Of a stretch of DNA of 64,000 bases, positions 44,316 through 53,622 are shown one piece after another; the stretch's first letter is position 1; each line of letters begins with the position of its first letter. Under the pieces are notes generated by a model, which was not told the DNA's origin, did not search any database, and saw nothing but the letters and a program-made list of their open reading frames with translations. The translations under genes and the position numbers were made by a program. This stretch comes from Natrinema amylolyticus_A (GTDB lineage: Archaea; Halobacteriota; Halobacteria; Halobacteriales; Natrialbaceae): the NCBI RefSeq assembly GCF_042678045.1, contig NZ_JBHUDI010000010.1, positions 1-64,000 of the forward strand, read 5' to 3'.

Positions 44316-45275
44316 ATGACGCGTACAGCCGAGAAGATTGACGCCCTCGTCCGTGAGGACTCCTCGATGGCGGACGCGCTCGAGGCGATCCGCGAGGAAG
44401 CCGACAGGAACGGCGGCGAGGTCCAGTGGGCCGACGTCAGCGACGAGTTGACGAGCGGCCAGTGGGGGCGGCTGATCGAGAAAGGCGTATTAGTCGATGG
44501 CGACGAAGGGTTCGAAATCGCCGATCGTGAGGCCTACGATCGGGCCCTCGATGGGAACGGTGACAGTGGCGGTGCCGTGGCCAGTGCCGACGTCGATATC
44601 GACGACGAGGAGTCGAGCTGGTCGCAGTGGGACAAGATCGCTGGCATTGGTGCGCTCCTGTTGATGCCGGGGTACTGGTTCGATTCGATCCGGAACGTCG
44701 TGGGCGGGACGATCGACATCGTCCTCGGGCCGCTCGACGCGGCATTGCCCTTCTACGCCGTGATCCTCTCCGTTGCACTGATCACTGGCCTGTACTCGTC
44801 GTTGCTACAGGCGAACCTGATGAATACGGAGGTCATGGGCAAGTATCAAGAGCGGATGAAAGCCGTTCAGGAGGAGCAAAAAGACATCCGCCAGCGCAAG
44901 AAAGAGGCCGAGGAACGCGGCGCAAGCGAGGCCGAAATCGAACGCCTCGAGAACGAACTCGAGCAGGTCCGCGAAGAGCAGATGGAGGCCATGGCGGACA
45001 ACCTCGGGATGTTCAAAGAGCAGTTCCGTCCGATGGTCTGGATCATGCTGTTGACGATCCCGCTGTTCCTCTGGATGTACTGGAAGATCCAGTCGGTCGG
45101 CCTCGACGGTACAGAAGCGACAGCTATCCTGCCGCTCGTCGGCGAGACCAACTGGCAGGCAGGTCTGGTCGGGCCGATGCCAGCCTGGATCGTCTGGTAC
45201 TTCCTGTGCTCGATGGGCTTTTCCCAGCTCCTGCGCAAATCACTGAACATCGACATGTCGCCGACGGGCGCCTAA
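44316..45275 (+). CDS. DUF106/EMC3-family (Oxa1 superfamily) membrane insertase
   Basis: A 319-residue protein. Residues 1-80 look like a winged-helix extension, then a first helix near 105-128, a helix at 143-165, a charged coiled coil at about 172-230, and two further helices (240-258 and 283-303). The membrane helix-coiled coil-helices order is that of archaeal DUF106 proteins, homologous to YidC/Oxa1/Get1 and EMC3, which insert membrane proteins. It lies between adk and cmk, the normal archaeal neighbourhood. Confidence 0.88.
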   Translation: MTRTAEKIDALVREDSSMADALEAIREEADRNGGEVQWADVSDELTSGQWGRLIEKGVLVDGDEGFEIADREAYDRALDGNGDSGGAVASADVDIDDEESSWSQWDKIAGIGALLLMPGYWFDSIRNVVGGTIDIVLGPLDAALPFYAVILSVALITGLYSSLLQANLMNTEVMGKYQERMKAVQEEQKDIRQRKKEAEERGASEAEIERLENELEQVREEQMEAMADNLGMFKEQFRPMVWIMLLTIPLFLWMYWKIQSVGLDGTEATAILPLVGETNWQAGLVGPMPAWIVWYFLCSMGFSQLLRKSLNIDMSPTGA

Positions 45276-45410
45276 TCGCGTCGGCTTCCCGTTTCGATCG
45301 TTACGACTCGTCGCCAGGGTGGCCACTCGTCGGCTGTCGTTCGCAGCCATCATCGTCGACCGTGCTCGTGGATTCAAAACCCATTTTACCCGTCCGCTCG
45401 CAGATCGATT

Positions 45411-45986
45411 ATGTTACTCACCGTCTCCGGCCCGCCGGGCAGCGGGAAGAGCACGACTGCCGAGTTGCTCGCCGACGCCTTCGAGCTCGACCACGTCAGC
45501 GGCGGTGACATCTTCCGGGAACTGGCCGACGAACGCGGCTACACCCCACTCGAGTTCAACAAACTCGCCGAGGAAAACGACGAGATTGATCGCGATCTCG
45601 ACCGCCGGCTCCGCGAGATCGCCGTCGAGGAGGACGATCTGGTGCTCGAGTCCAGACTCGCCGGCTGGCTTGCTGGCGACCAGGCGGATTTCCGCTTTTG
45701 GCTGGACGCCCCGGCACAGGTTCGTGGGGAACGGATCGCCGAGCGTGAAGGAAAAGAGCCTGCCCGCGCGACCGAGGAAACGACGGCCCGTGAAGCCAGT
45801 GAGGCCCAGCGCTACGAGGAGTACTACGGGATCGATATTCGCGATCTGACGATCTACGATCTCTCGGTGAACACGGCTCGCTGGGAACCCGAGGCCGTCC
45901 TTGACATGCTCGTCACCGCCGTCGAACGCTACGAGGCGGACGGCGACGAAGGGAAAACACCCGTCGATACTGGCTACGAGTTCTAA
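45411..45986 (+). CDS. cmk: Cytidylate kinase (archaeal type)
   Basis: A 191-residue P-loop kinase phosphorylating CMP/dCMP. The P-loop GPPGSGKST is at 7-15, and the HVSGGDIFRELA substrate loop and FRFWLDAPAQVRGERIA region match archaeal Cmk, which is shorter than the bacterial enzyme. The stop overlaps the start of cbf5 by one base. Confidence 0.95.
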   Translation: MLLTVSGPPGSGKSTTAELLADAFELDHVSGGDIFRELADERGYTPLEFNKLAEENDEIDRDLDRRLREIAVEEDDLVLESRLAGWLAGDQADFRFWLDAPAQVRGERIAEREGKEPARATEETTAREASEAQRYEEYYGIDIRDLTIYDLSVNTARWEPEAVLDMLVTAVERYEADGDEGKTPVDTGYEF

Positions 45987-46894
45987 TGTCCCTCCGTGGT
46001 CCTCCCGAGGAACGTTCGCCTACCGAGTTGCTCACCTTCGGCGTCGTCAACCTCGACAAACCGCCGGGTCCCTCCTCACACCAGGTCAGCGGCTGGCTGC
46101 GCGACGCCGTCGACGAGACGCTCGTCCAGCGCGATGCCGATACCACCATCGACCGCGCTGCCCACGCGGGGACGCTCGATCCAAAAGTGACCGGCTGTCT
46201 CCCGGTCATGCTTGGCGACGCGACCCGCCTCGCGCCTGTCTTCCTCGAGGGGGCCAAGGAATACGTCGCCGTCCTCGAATGTCATGCGCCGGTGCCGGCT
46301 GACGCCGAGTCGGTCGTTGCCGAGTTCGAGGGGCCGATTTACCAGAAGCCCCCGCGCAAGAGCGCCGTGTCCCGCCGCCTGCGCGTGCGCGAGATTTACG
46401 ACCTCGAAGTGCTCGAGGCCGAGGAGCGACGCCTCCTCCTGCGGATTCGCTGTGAGAGTGGTACCTACATCCGCAAGCTCTGTCACGACCTGGGACTGGC
46501 ACTCGGCACCGGCGCGCACATGGGCCACCTGCGTCGCACCGCGACGGACCCGTTCGACGACCGGACGCTCCACAGCGCCCACGACTTCCTCGATGCGCTG
46601 GCGTTCTGGCTCGAGGACGACGATCCCGACCCGCTCTACGAGGTCGTCGACCCCGCCGAACGGATCCTCGAGGGGATCCCCAGCGTCGTGATCGCCGACA
46701 GCGCCGCCCGTGAGGTGGCAGAGGGGGCACCCGTCTACGCACCGGGTGTTCTCGACGCTGACGATGACATCGAGCGCGACACGCTGGTCGCCTGTTACAC
46801 CCCGAACGGCGCGGCGGTGTGTCTCGGCACGTTCGTCGGAGACCCCGAGGCCGACAGCGGTCTCGTCGTCGACCTCGAGCGCGTGCTGGTCTGA
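45986..46894 (+). CDS. truB: rRNA/tRNA pseudouridine synthase Cbf5 (TruB family)
   Basis: A 302-residue protein. The catalytic aspartate is D65 in AGTLDPKVTG; the conserved YQKPPRKSAVSRRLR and RIRCESGTYIRKLCHDLG motifs follow; the C-terminal about 75 residues form a PUA domain. In archaea Cbf5 works with Nop10, Gar1 and L7Ae in H/ACA guide complexes and can also modify tRNA U55. Overlaps cmk by one base. Confidence 0.95.
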   Translation: MSLRGPPEERSPTELLTFGVVNLDKPPGPSSHQVSGWLRDAVDETLVQRDADTTIDRAAHAGTLDPKVTGCLPVMLGDATRLAPVFLEGAKEYVAVLECHAPVPADAESVVAEFEGPIYQKPPRKSAVSRRLRVREIYDLEVLEAEERRLLLRIRCESGTYIRKLCHDLGLALGTGAHMGHLRRTATDPFDDRTLHSAHDFLDALAFWLEDDDPDPLYEVVDPAERILEGIPSVVIADSAAREVAEGAPVYAPGVLDADDDIERDTLVACYTPNGAAVCLGTFVGDPEADSGLVVDLERVLV

Positions 46895-46938
46895 GACTGG
46901 TCCGAAACCCGGTGACACACCGACATTGAAACGACACG

Positions 46939-46945
46939 CTTAAAC
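46939..46945 (+). promoter_or_regulatory. TATA box for tRNA-Pro
   Basis: CTTAAAC, 26-32 bp upstream of the tRNA 5' end. Confidence 0.6.
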
Positions 46946-46970
46946 GGCAGACGCCCATCGATCCAAGTAC

Positions 46971-47041
46971 GGGACCGTGGGGTAGTGGTATCCTCTGCGG
47001 ATGGGGTCCGTAGGACCCGAGTTCAATTCTCGGCGGTCCCA
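46971..47041 (+). tRNA. tRNA-Pro (GGG)
   Basis: A 71-nt tRNA. Acceptor GGGACCG/CGGTCCC with discriminator A; anticodon stem TGCGG/CCGTA with loop ATGGGGT, giving anticodon GGG; T-arm CCGAG-TTCAATT-CTCGG. No intron and no encoded CCA. It follows cbf5 by 76 bp and has its own TATA box. Confidence 0.95.
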
Positions 47042-47257
47042 CTACACATTCTCTCCGTGTTCAACTTCTAGCCGTTTGTACCCCTGAAGTAACTAAAATC
47101 CAATTTTCGGTTTCAGTACATTCCCACGTAGCCGACAGGCTACCGGGAGGTGGCTGGCGTGTCGGCTGTACGTCGTCGGGGGTCGGACGCCAATCGCCCA
47201 TCCCGGACATCAGGCCATCGACGAGGCCGTTCGGCGTGCTCTCGAAGACCGTGAGGG

Positions 47258-47413
47258 TCACGCCAGTGTTCGAAAATCACCGTTCCCGCAGGTACAGCCG
47301 GATCTGATTCCAATCGGGCGGATTTCTCCATCTTCACTGATTTCTGAAGCGAAGATAGATCTACAGTTCACACACCTCGCAGCGATCTTTTTGCGCACAC
47401 TGTGGGTCGTCAT
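47258..47413 (-). CDS. Small zinc-ribbon protein
   Basis: A 51-residue protein with CVNC and, 20 residues on, CTCG, a minimal zinc ribbon, and the segment EDGEIRPIG between them. Such small proteins are frequent in haloarchaea; function unknown. ATG 47413 precedes a basic helix and is preferred over an upstream start. Confidence 0.55.
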   Translation of the reverse strand: MTTHSVRKKIAARCVNCRSIFASEISEDGEIRPIGIRSGCTCGNGDFRTLA

Positions 47414-47539
47414 CGTAATTGTCCAAGCGGTATGCTTCGTAATTACCGTACCTCCAAATCCTGTTGGAAGTGAAAGAAGACTATTTCTAATTGAATGGTC
47501 AGCTGATTTGGACATCGATTACGAGGACGGTGATTCTCG

Positions 47540-47935
47540 ATGAGTCGCCTCATCGACTCTGGCGAGTGCAAACGCTGCGGTGACCGCGTTAACGCGTCCG
47601 CTGGCCGCGTCCGAACCGAACTGTACACGCGGGGTTCGGGACCCGCGGGAAGGGCCACTATGAGTTCTCGAGCGTCCGAGCGGTGTGCCCACGAGGCGGC
47701 CGAAAACCCAATTTTCGCGTTCTTACGGTTGCTCTCGAAGCGGAGCGTCATCTATCGTACGAAACGAACAGTCACTGCAGGGACAGACGTTGTATCCGCT
47801 TACCGGCCAGACTGTTCCGTCAACCGCTACCCAGACGACGGCTGTGTTTCCGCAGCGTTCACAGATACCGAGTTGTCGCTGTTTCTCCGTCTCGGGCTCG
47901 GTCATTACAAATTCTGTATACACACACTACAATAA
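47540..47935 (+). CDS. Doubtful zinc-ribbon gene, possibly truncated or frameshifted
   Basis: Only the first about 55 residues look real: ECKRCGDRVNASAGRVRTEL is a zinc-ribbon half, followed by a second Cys/His pair (RCAHE). The rest is antisense to the better-supported gene at 47723-47905. The ATG shares ATGA with the end of an upstream open frame that encodes a hydrophobic stretch, so this may be the remnant of a small operon. It could be non-functional. Confidence 0.3.
   Translation: MSRLIDSGECKRCGDRVNASAGRVRTELYTRGSGPAGRATMSSRASERCAHEAAENPIFAFLRLLSKRSVIYRTKRTVTAGTDVVSAYRPDCSVNRYPDDGCVSAAFTDTELSLFLRLGLGHYKFCIHTLQ
47723..47905 (-). CDS. Small zinc-ribbon protein
   Basis: A 60-residue protein with CERCGNTAVVWVAVDG and, later, the cluster CPCSDCSFRTID, giving two CxxC pairs. 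It resembles short haloarchaeal zinc beta-ribbon proteins. Function unknown; the antisense open frame at 47540 is less convincing. Confidence 0.55.
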   Translation of the reverse strand: MTEPETEKQRQLGICERCGNTAVVWVAVDGTVWPVSGYNVCPCSDCSFRTIDDAPLREQP

Positions 47936-48199
47936 CTGTTTGTATCGCTTGGCGGTCTCGCTAAGCGCCTATTCGGAGGTGAAAACGGTTGTTTTCGGTA
48001 GCTCACCCCCCCGAGTGCGGGGACTTTACGCGTTCCGAAGTGGGCGGTTGCCGACTTTCTGTCGCCGCTGGCGACAGCGTCTCAAGTCCGATCGGCGTGT
48101 TGTCCGCTTTGTCCAACAGTGTCATAGATTTGTTACTGCGTATGCCGTTACGACCGACGAGTAAGAGATCGAAATCGAGGTCTGGAACTCCGGATCGCT

Positions 48200-48472
48200 T
48201 CACACTGCCGTTTTGTCGGCCTCTACGGCCGACGCGTGATCGGTCACGTCCACGTCGCCAGTCTCATCGATCGAGACGATGTAGCCGTTGTACGCGAATT
48301 CAACCGTGGAAGGGGCCCGTTCGGCGGCAACTGACTGAAAGAGCGAGTCGAGTGCGTCTGTGTCAATAACGCTGTGAAGCGGCGGCCGGAGCTCTTCCGG
48401 TGGAACCTCTTCATGTTTGGCGATTTCCTCCACAACCGTGAGGCTGATCGAGTGGGTAGATTGCACAATCAC
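48200..48472 (-). CDS. HalOD1 output-domain protein
   Basis: A 90-residue protein, a second HalOD1 copy in the window. The helical part is VVEEIAKHEEVPPEELRPPL, then HSVIDTDALDSLFQS and the two-strand end VEFAYNGYIVSIDETGDVDV. It matches the domain fold seen at 13989-14342. It lies in a gene-poor patch with no adjacent kinase or receptor. Confidence 0.75.
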   Translation of the reverse strand: MIVQSTHSISLTVVEEIAKHEEVPPEELRPPLHSVIDTDALDSLFQSVAAERAPSTVEFAYNGYIVSIDETGDVDVTDHASAVEADKTAV

Positions 48473-48716
48473 CGCTGCCAGATACTGCTATATAAAATCA
48501 ACCGTTCCTCTAATGACGTGCGTCAGACAAACCGGCTATGAACGATTTCCGATAAATGATTTCATAATCCGGGATCCTATGACTGCTGGTAATCTTTCTA
48601 ACGTAATATCTGATTGAGGGGAGCGAATCAGCGAGAACACGGTGTGAATTCTCTGCCCCTGGCTCGAGCGGACGAGTGCCTGTGTGACGGGTCAGTGTTC
48701 ACAGCTCGAAGATTGA

Positions 48717-49078
48717 TCACTCGATCCGAGCGTTGTACTCGTACTCGCTGGCGCTGAGCGATTCGGAGATGTCGATATCGAACTCGAGTTCGTACGTGTT
48801 CGACCCCTCTCCGGGGACTGAGACCTCCCGCCGTTCGGTGTAGGTATCACCCCGGTGATGTCGATCTGCCCGATCAGTGTCCCGGCCTTCGACGAACCGC
48901 TTGTATTCGAGACCGCGACGGTGAGGACGATGTTTCCGAACGCGGTCGTCTCCGTGGATGTGTCGTCGATGGTCAATCCGCCGCCGAATCCGCCGCTGCC
49001 GCTGCCGGAACAGCCTGCCAGCAGCGCTACCGTCCCCATCGTGACGCTGCTGAGTATCGATCGTCGATATCGCTTCAT
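48717..49078 (-). pseudogene. Lipoprotein gene broken by a one-base frameshift
   Basis: The reading frame from ATG 49078 encodes a lipoprotein: MKRYRRSILSSV, a lipobox LAGC at residues 18-21, a Ser/Gly linker, and a beta-domain with VLTVAVSNTSG and GTLIGQIDITG. At the run of four Cs at 48850-48853 (GGGG on the coding strand) the frame turns to low-complexity sequence. One extra G there restores a good frame that continues GDTYTERREVSV to a stop at 48717-48719. Either a real frameshift or a homopolymer sequencing error. Confidence 0.7.
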
Positions 49079-49200
49079 GGCACTCTCGATGCGATTGGAC
49101 TGTCTTCTTTCAGTCATCGCGGCGGTTCTTTCACGGAGTCGTGAGCGGCGCCGGCGGCATGGAACTCGAGGACGAAGCGTCGAGCGTCCCGGTGTCTCGG

Positions 49201-50418
49201 CTAGTCGTCGACGGTGACGAACGACGTTGCCGGCGTAAACATGTGGTTCTCGAGATAGTCCCAGTCGTCGAAACTGTCGGTGCTGCCGGTCGACGAAAAG
49301 CCGTAGTAGTCCCGCGGTGCGTTGTAGTTCATCACGCTCGTGTACTGCCGGAAGCTGTACCGGGTAGAATCGATGCCGTCGAAGTCGGCTGGGGACAGTC
49401 CAAGCGAGTGGCCGAGTTCGTGCATCACGGTCGTGCCAGTATGGTCGCGATCCGGCTGTGATTCGACCATCATCGTTCCCAGTCCGGCCTTGCCGATGAC
49501 GTTCCCGCGGTCGGTGTCGCCGGCGACGTCCTCGACGATGACCAGATAATGATAGCCCTGCCCTGCCCGGTCGAAGTACTGTGACCGGTATTGGGTTAGA
49601 TCGACGATATCGGTCGACGACTCCCTCGGAATCGTCTCGTTGACGACGATATGCAGGTTCGCACCGGACGATCCGTCGGGGTTTGCAAGCGGCGCGTCGT
49701 CGAACTCCGCGACGACCCGCTCGAGTTCGGCGCGTTCGAAGGCGACCCCCTCCATGCGGTCGACCTCAACGTACACGTCAGTACTGAGCGGATCGGCGTC
49801 GGGAAAGAGATCTTGGCGGTAGACTTCCGCACCGTCCGAGAGCCCGTCCCCGTCCGTATCTGCGACGGTCGGATCGGTCCGATACTCGTGCACTTCCGGG
49901 CCATCGTCCAGCCCGTCGTCGTCGGTGTCAGCCGCGCTCGGATCGGTCCCGTGCTCGTGGACTTCCGCACCGTCCGTGAGACCGTCGCCGTCCGTATCCG
50001 GGTCGGTGGGGTCGGTTTCGTACGTCTCGAGTTCGGCACGATCGGCTATTCCGTCGTCGTCGGAATCAGCCGTCAGCGGGTCGGTCCCATGCTCGTGGAC
50101 TTCCGTCGCGTCATCGAGGCCGTCGCCGTCGGTATCGGCCTCGAGTGGATCCGTTCCGCGGTCCACTTCGACGCCGTCGTCGAGGCCGTCGCCGTCCGTA
50201 TCAGCGACGGTCGGATCGGTCCCGTGTCGCGTTTCCGCACCGTCGGCCAGCCCGTCGTCATCGGTGTCGGCGTCGAACGGAGCCGTCCCGTCGCGCAGTT
50301 CCACCACCACCGGTTCCCCGTCGTCGTCGGGGTCGATGACCGTCGTTCCGGCGAGGACCCCCGCCGTCAACACCCCGACGGTGAGTACGAGACCGACGAG
50401 GAGACGCGATGACCGCAT
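49201..50418 (-). CDS. Secreted TSP3-repeat zinc metalloprotease-like protein
   Basis: A 405-residue exported protein. The N-terminal hydrophobic segment (residues 4-24) is a signal or anchor. Residues 49-211 hold seven calcium-binding thrombospondin type-3-like repeats of about 23 residues, each with a D-x-D-x-D-G-L core and a TDP end. The C-terminal domain carries HELGHSLGLS (H333, E334, H337) and a metzincin-like Met-turn SVMNY (M363). The third metal ligand expected at residue 343 is Pro, with Asp residues nearby. A protease role is likely but not certain. Confidence 0.8.
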   Translation of the reverse strand: MRSSRLLVGLVLTVGVLTAGVLAGTTVIDPDDDGEPVVVELRDGTAPFDADTDDDGLADGAETRHGTDPTVADTDGDGLDDGVEVDRGTDPLEADTDGDGLDDATEVHEHGTDPLTADSDDDGIADRAELETYETDPTDPDTDGDGLTDGAEVHEHGTDPSAADTDDDGLDDGPEVHEYRTDPTVADTDGDGLSDGAEVYRQDLFPDADPLSTDVYVEVDRMEGVAFERAELERVVAEFDDAPLANPDGSSGANLHIVVNETIPRESSTDIVDLTQYRSQYFDRAGQGYHYLVIVEDVAGDTDRGNVIGKAGLGTMMVESQPDRDHTGTTVMHELGHSLGLSPADFDGIDSTRYSFRQYTSVMNYNAPRDYYGFSSTGSTDSFDDWDYLENHMFTPATSFVTVDD

Positions 50419-50565
50419 TTCCTGAAGGTCACGTCCAGGAGACCAATTAAATTTCTGTTATTCATAGTCAGGATCGATCCGGCTCGATCGGAACCGTCGG
50501 ATCGTGGCTTCACTTTCACTGTGCTGTCCAAACGCTCTTACACGCCGGCCCCGGAGACGACGATA

Positions 50566-53382
50566 ATGGACGGGGACGAACGCTTCGAGGTGCCGGTCGA
50601 CGACGATTCTATGCCGTTCGACCCAGCCACCACGACCATAAGCGACGGCGACGTCTTCGAGTCCCTCGAGCCGGCAGTCCAGCAGTGGTGGCTCGAGGAG
50701 TTCGGCGAGTTCGTTCCCGAGAACGAGGGCTTTTTCACGCCGCCACAGCGGGGTGCGATCCCGAAGATCGACGCGGGGACGAACACGTTAGTCTGTGCGC
50801 CGACGGGCTCGGGGAAGACGATGTCGTCGTTTCTCTCGATCATCAATTCCCTGTACAGACGCGAACGGGACGCCGACGACATCGACGGCCAGAGCCCGTC
50901 TGCCCGGGAGACGGAGTCTTCCGCTGGCCTCGAGAACTCGGTGTACTGTCTCTACATCTCGCCGCTGAAATCCCTCGCGAACGACATTCATCGCAACCTC
51001 GAGGTGCCACTCGCGGGCATCGAGTCGATCGCAGCCGAGCGCGAGGACGTATCGATAGGCGAGATCCGCCACGCCATCCGCCACGGCGACACCGACTCCA
51101 GCGAGCGCCAGCGGATGCTCGAGGAGACGCCCCACATCCTCAACACGACCCCCGAGACGCTCGCAATCTTGCTGAACTCGCCGAAGTTCCGCGAGAAACT
51201 CCGCACCGTCGAGTACGTCATCGTCGACGAGATCCACTCGCTGGCGGCGAGCAAGCGGGGGACCCACCTCGCAGTGAGCCTCGAGCGACTCGAAGCGATG
51301 GCCGACGGTGAGATTACGCGAATCGGCTGTTCAGCGACGATCGAACCCCTCTCTCGGGTCGCGGAGTTTCTGGTGGGTCGCGATGAGCCGGGTGGTGCGC
51401 CGCGCGACTACGAGATCGTCGACGCCCGCTTCGCCCGCGAGTTCGACCTGCAACTCGAGTGTCCGACCGCCGATCTGATCAACACGTCCCGCGAGGTGGT
51501 CCAAGAGCGGTTCTACCAGCAACTCCACGACCACGTCCAGGCGCACACGAACACGCTGGTGTTCACTAACACCCGTTCGGGGGCCGAACGGGTCCTCCAC
51601 AACCTCCGGGAGCGCTTCGACGCCTACGACGAGGCCAACTCGGCCTGTCATCACGGCAGCCTCTCGAAGGAGGTCCGTCAGGACGTCGAGGACCGGCTGA
51701 AAGCCGGCGATCTCGAGGTCGTCACCACCTCGACGAGTCTCGAGCTCGGTATCGACATGCCCCATATCGACCTCGTGGTGCAGGTTGGCTCACCCAAAAG
51801 CGTCGCCGCCTTGCTCCAGCGGGTCGGCCGGGCGGGCCACCGCGTCGGTCAGACCGTGACGGGGCGGGTGATCGCGCTCGACCGGGACGAACTCATCGAG
51901 TGTGCGGTCATGCTCAAGACGGCCACGGAGGGCTTTGTCGACTCGGTGTCGATCCCCGAGAACGCCCAGGACGTCGCCGCCCAGCACGTCTACGGGATGG
52001 CGATCGCCGAGATCCGGCCCGAATCCGAACTGAAAGGCGTTCTCCGACGGGCGTATCCCTACCGGAACTACACGGACGAGGAGTACGAATCGCTCATGCG
52101 ATATCTCACCGCCGAGTACGCCGGCTTGGAGGACAAGAACGTCTACGCGAAGGTCTGGCGCGACGAAAACGACCCGCCGGACGGCGAGCACCACCACGAG
52201 ACGTACCCGGTCGGCGAGTCGCTGATCGGCAAACGCGGTCGGCTCGCGCGAGTCATCTACATGACCAACATCGGGACGATCCCCGACTCGTTTACCTGCG
52301 ACGTCCACACGCGGGCGAGCGACGAGTGGGTCGGCCAGTTAGACGAGAACTACCTCGATACCTTAGAGAAAGGCGACGTCTTCGTCCTGGGTGGCGATCA
52401 CTTCGAGTACCGCTACCGACGCGGTTCGAAAGTCTACGTCGATCGGACGAGTGCCCGGCCGACCGTCCCCTCGTGGTACTCCGAGCGGCTCCCCCTCTCG
52501 TACGATCTGGGCCGCAAGATCCTCGCGTTTCAGCGCGACCTCCTCGAGCGCTACGACGCTGGCGGCCCCCCGCGGGTTCGGGCGTGGCTCCGGGAGTTTC
52601 CTCTCGACGACGACAGCGTCCGCGCGATCGCCCGACTGTTCGACCACCAGTGTCAGTACGCCGGCATGGCAAGCGTGAGCACGCCCGATCGGCTCGCGAT
52701 CGAGGTCGTCCGCGACCGCGAGGAGTACGAACGCCACTACTACGTCCGTTCGAACTACGGCCGGAAGGTCAACGACGGGCTCTCCCGCCTGTTCGCCTAT
52801 CGCTGTGCCCAGGAGGCGACGGCGAACGTCCGCGTCGCGGTCGCGGACAACGGCTTCGTCCTCTCGATGCCGTTAAACCGGAAGGTCGATCTCGAGGGGA
52901 TCGTCGCCGATCTCGAAGCCGACGACGTTCGCGCGGATCTCCGGGCGGCGCTGTCGGGAACCGACCTGCTCCAGCGCTATTTCCGGATCAACGCGACCCG
53001 CTCGCTGATGATCCTCAAACGCTACAAGGGCTACGAGAAGTCCGCCAGCGAACAGCAGGTCTCGAGCGAGATGTTGCTCGGCTTCGCCGAAGACTTAGAG
53101 GAGTTCGCCGTGATCGAGGAGACCTACCGCGAAATCCTCGAGGACAAACTGAACGTCGCCGAGATCGAGGCCATCGTCGACGCGATCGATGGGGGCGACC
53201 TCGAACTCTCGCGGCAGCTCCTCGACTCGCCGACGCCGCGGGCGTTCGGGCTCGCGACGCTGTCGGCCAGCGACGTCGTCCTCGCCGACGACGAGAGCGC
53301 CGCACTGCAGGCGTTCCACGAACACGTCCTCGAGGAGATCGGCGACGAGTCCCTTCGGGGCCTCTCCGAGTCGATCGACTGA
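50566..53382 (+). CDS. Lhr-type ATP-dependent helicase
   Basis: A 938-residue superfamily-2 helicase. Walker A APTGSGKT is at 78-85, the DEIH box in VIVDEIHSLAASKRGTHL, SAT in IGCSATIEPL, and motif VI LLQRVGRAGHR. The large C-terminal part (about residue 500 onward) is the Lhr-core winged-helix and DUF domains. Lhr proteins unwind DNA or RNA:DNA in repair. ATG 50566 is chosen over a GTG 45 bp upstream. A dispersed repeat starts on its stop codon. Confidence 0.92.
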   Translation: MDGDERFEVPVDDDSMPFDPATTTISDGDVFESLEPAVQQWWLEEFGEFVPENEGFFTPPQRGAIPKIDAGTNTLVCAPTGSGKTMSSFLSIINSLYRRERDADDIDGQSPSARETESSAGLENSVYCLYISPLKSLANDIHRNLEVPLAGIESIAAEREDVSIGEIRHAIRHGDTDSSERQRMLEETPHILNTTPETLAILLNSPKFREKLRTVEYVIVDEIHSLAASKRGTHLAVSLERLEAMADGEITRIGCSATIEPLSRVAEFLVGRDEPGGAPRDYEIVDARFAREFDLQLECPTADLINTSREVVQERFYQQLHDHVQAHTNTLVFTNTRSGAERVLHNLRERFDAYDEANSACHHGSLSKEVRQDVEDRLKAGDLEVVTTSTSLELGIDMPHIDLVVQVGSPKSVAALLQRVGRAGHRVGQTVTGRVIALDRDELIECAVMLKTATEGFVDSVSIPENAQDVAAQHVYGMAIAEIRPESELKGVLRRAYPYRNYTDEEYESLMRYLTAEYAGLEDKNVYAKVWRDENDPPDGEHHHETYPVGESLIGKRGRLARVIYMTNIGTIPDSFTCDVHTRASDEWVGQLDENYLDTLEKGDVFVLGGDHFEYRYRRGSKVYVDRTSARPTVPSWYSERLPLSYDLGRKILAFQRDLLERYDAGGPPRVRAWLREFPLDDDSVRAIARLFDHQCQYAGMASVSTPDRLAIEVVRDREEYERHYYVRSNYGRKVNDGLSRLFAYRCAQEATANVRVAVADNGFVLSMPLNRKVDLEGIVADLEADDVRADLRAALSGTDLLQRYFRINATRSLMILKRYKGYEKSASEQQVSSEMLLGFAEDLEEFAVIEETYREILEDKLNVAEIEAIVDAIDGGDLELSRQLLDSPTPRAFGLATLSASDVVLADDESAALQAFHEHVLEEIGDESLRGLSESID

Positions 53383-53459
53383 TACGGTCTGCTATCACTG
53401 GTTCCCGGCGCACCCGCAGGACGGGTCGCGGGTGCGCCGGCACTGACTGAGAGGAGTCC
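53381..53459 (+). repeat. Dispersed intergenic repeat, copy A
   Basis: A 79-bp element beginning in the stop codon of the Lhr helicase gene. It contains a perfect 11-bp hairpin, GGCGCACCCGC and GCGGGTGCGCC, with a 10-base loop. By hand alignment it matches copy B (57806-57884) at 58 of 79 positions with no gap. Copy D follows 5 bp later. Confidence 0.75.
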
Positions 53460-53464
53460 ATATA

Positions 53465-53540
53465 AACGGGGCTGTGTCGCCGGGCCCCAGCGCGCCCGTA
53501 TTGCGGATTCTGGTGTGCCTACACTGATTGACAGGCGTTC
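53465..53540 (+). repeat. Dispersed intergenic repeat, copy D
   Basis: A more diverged copy directly after copy A. The last 25 bases (GTGCCTACACTGATTGACAG and following) match copies A and C best; the hairpin part is degenerate. Confidence 0.6.
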
Positions 53541-53622
53541 AGATGACGCGACCTGTCGTCGTGATAAAGCCCCACACATAGAGGGGCCAGTCGTCATGAT
53601 CGTGGCAGACGATGTATCGGCC

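Noticed and set aside
47061..47261. Minus-strand open frame of 66 codons after tRNA-Pro
   Set aside because: No recognisable motif and poor spacing to the neighbouring zinc-ribbon gene; kept out of the annotation.
48003..48203. Minus-strand open frame of 66 codons overlapping the end of the HalOD1 gene by 4 bp
   Set aside because: It starts with GTG, has no domain-like pattern, and its composition resembles non-coding DNA; the overlap alone is not enough.
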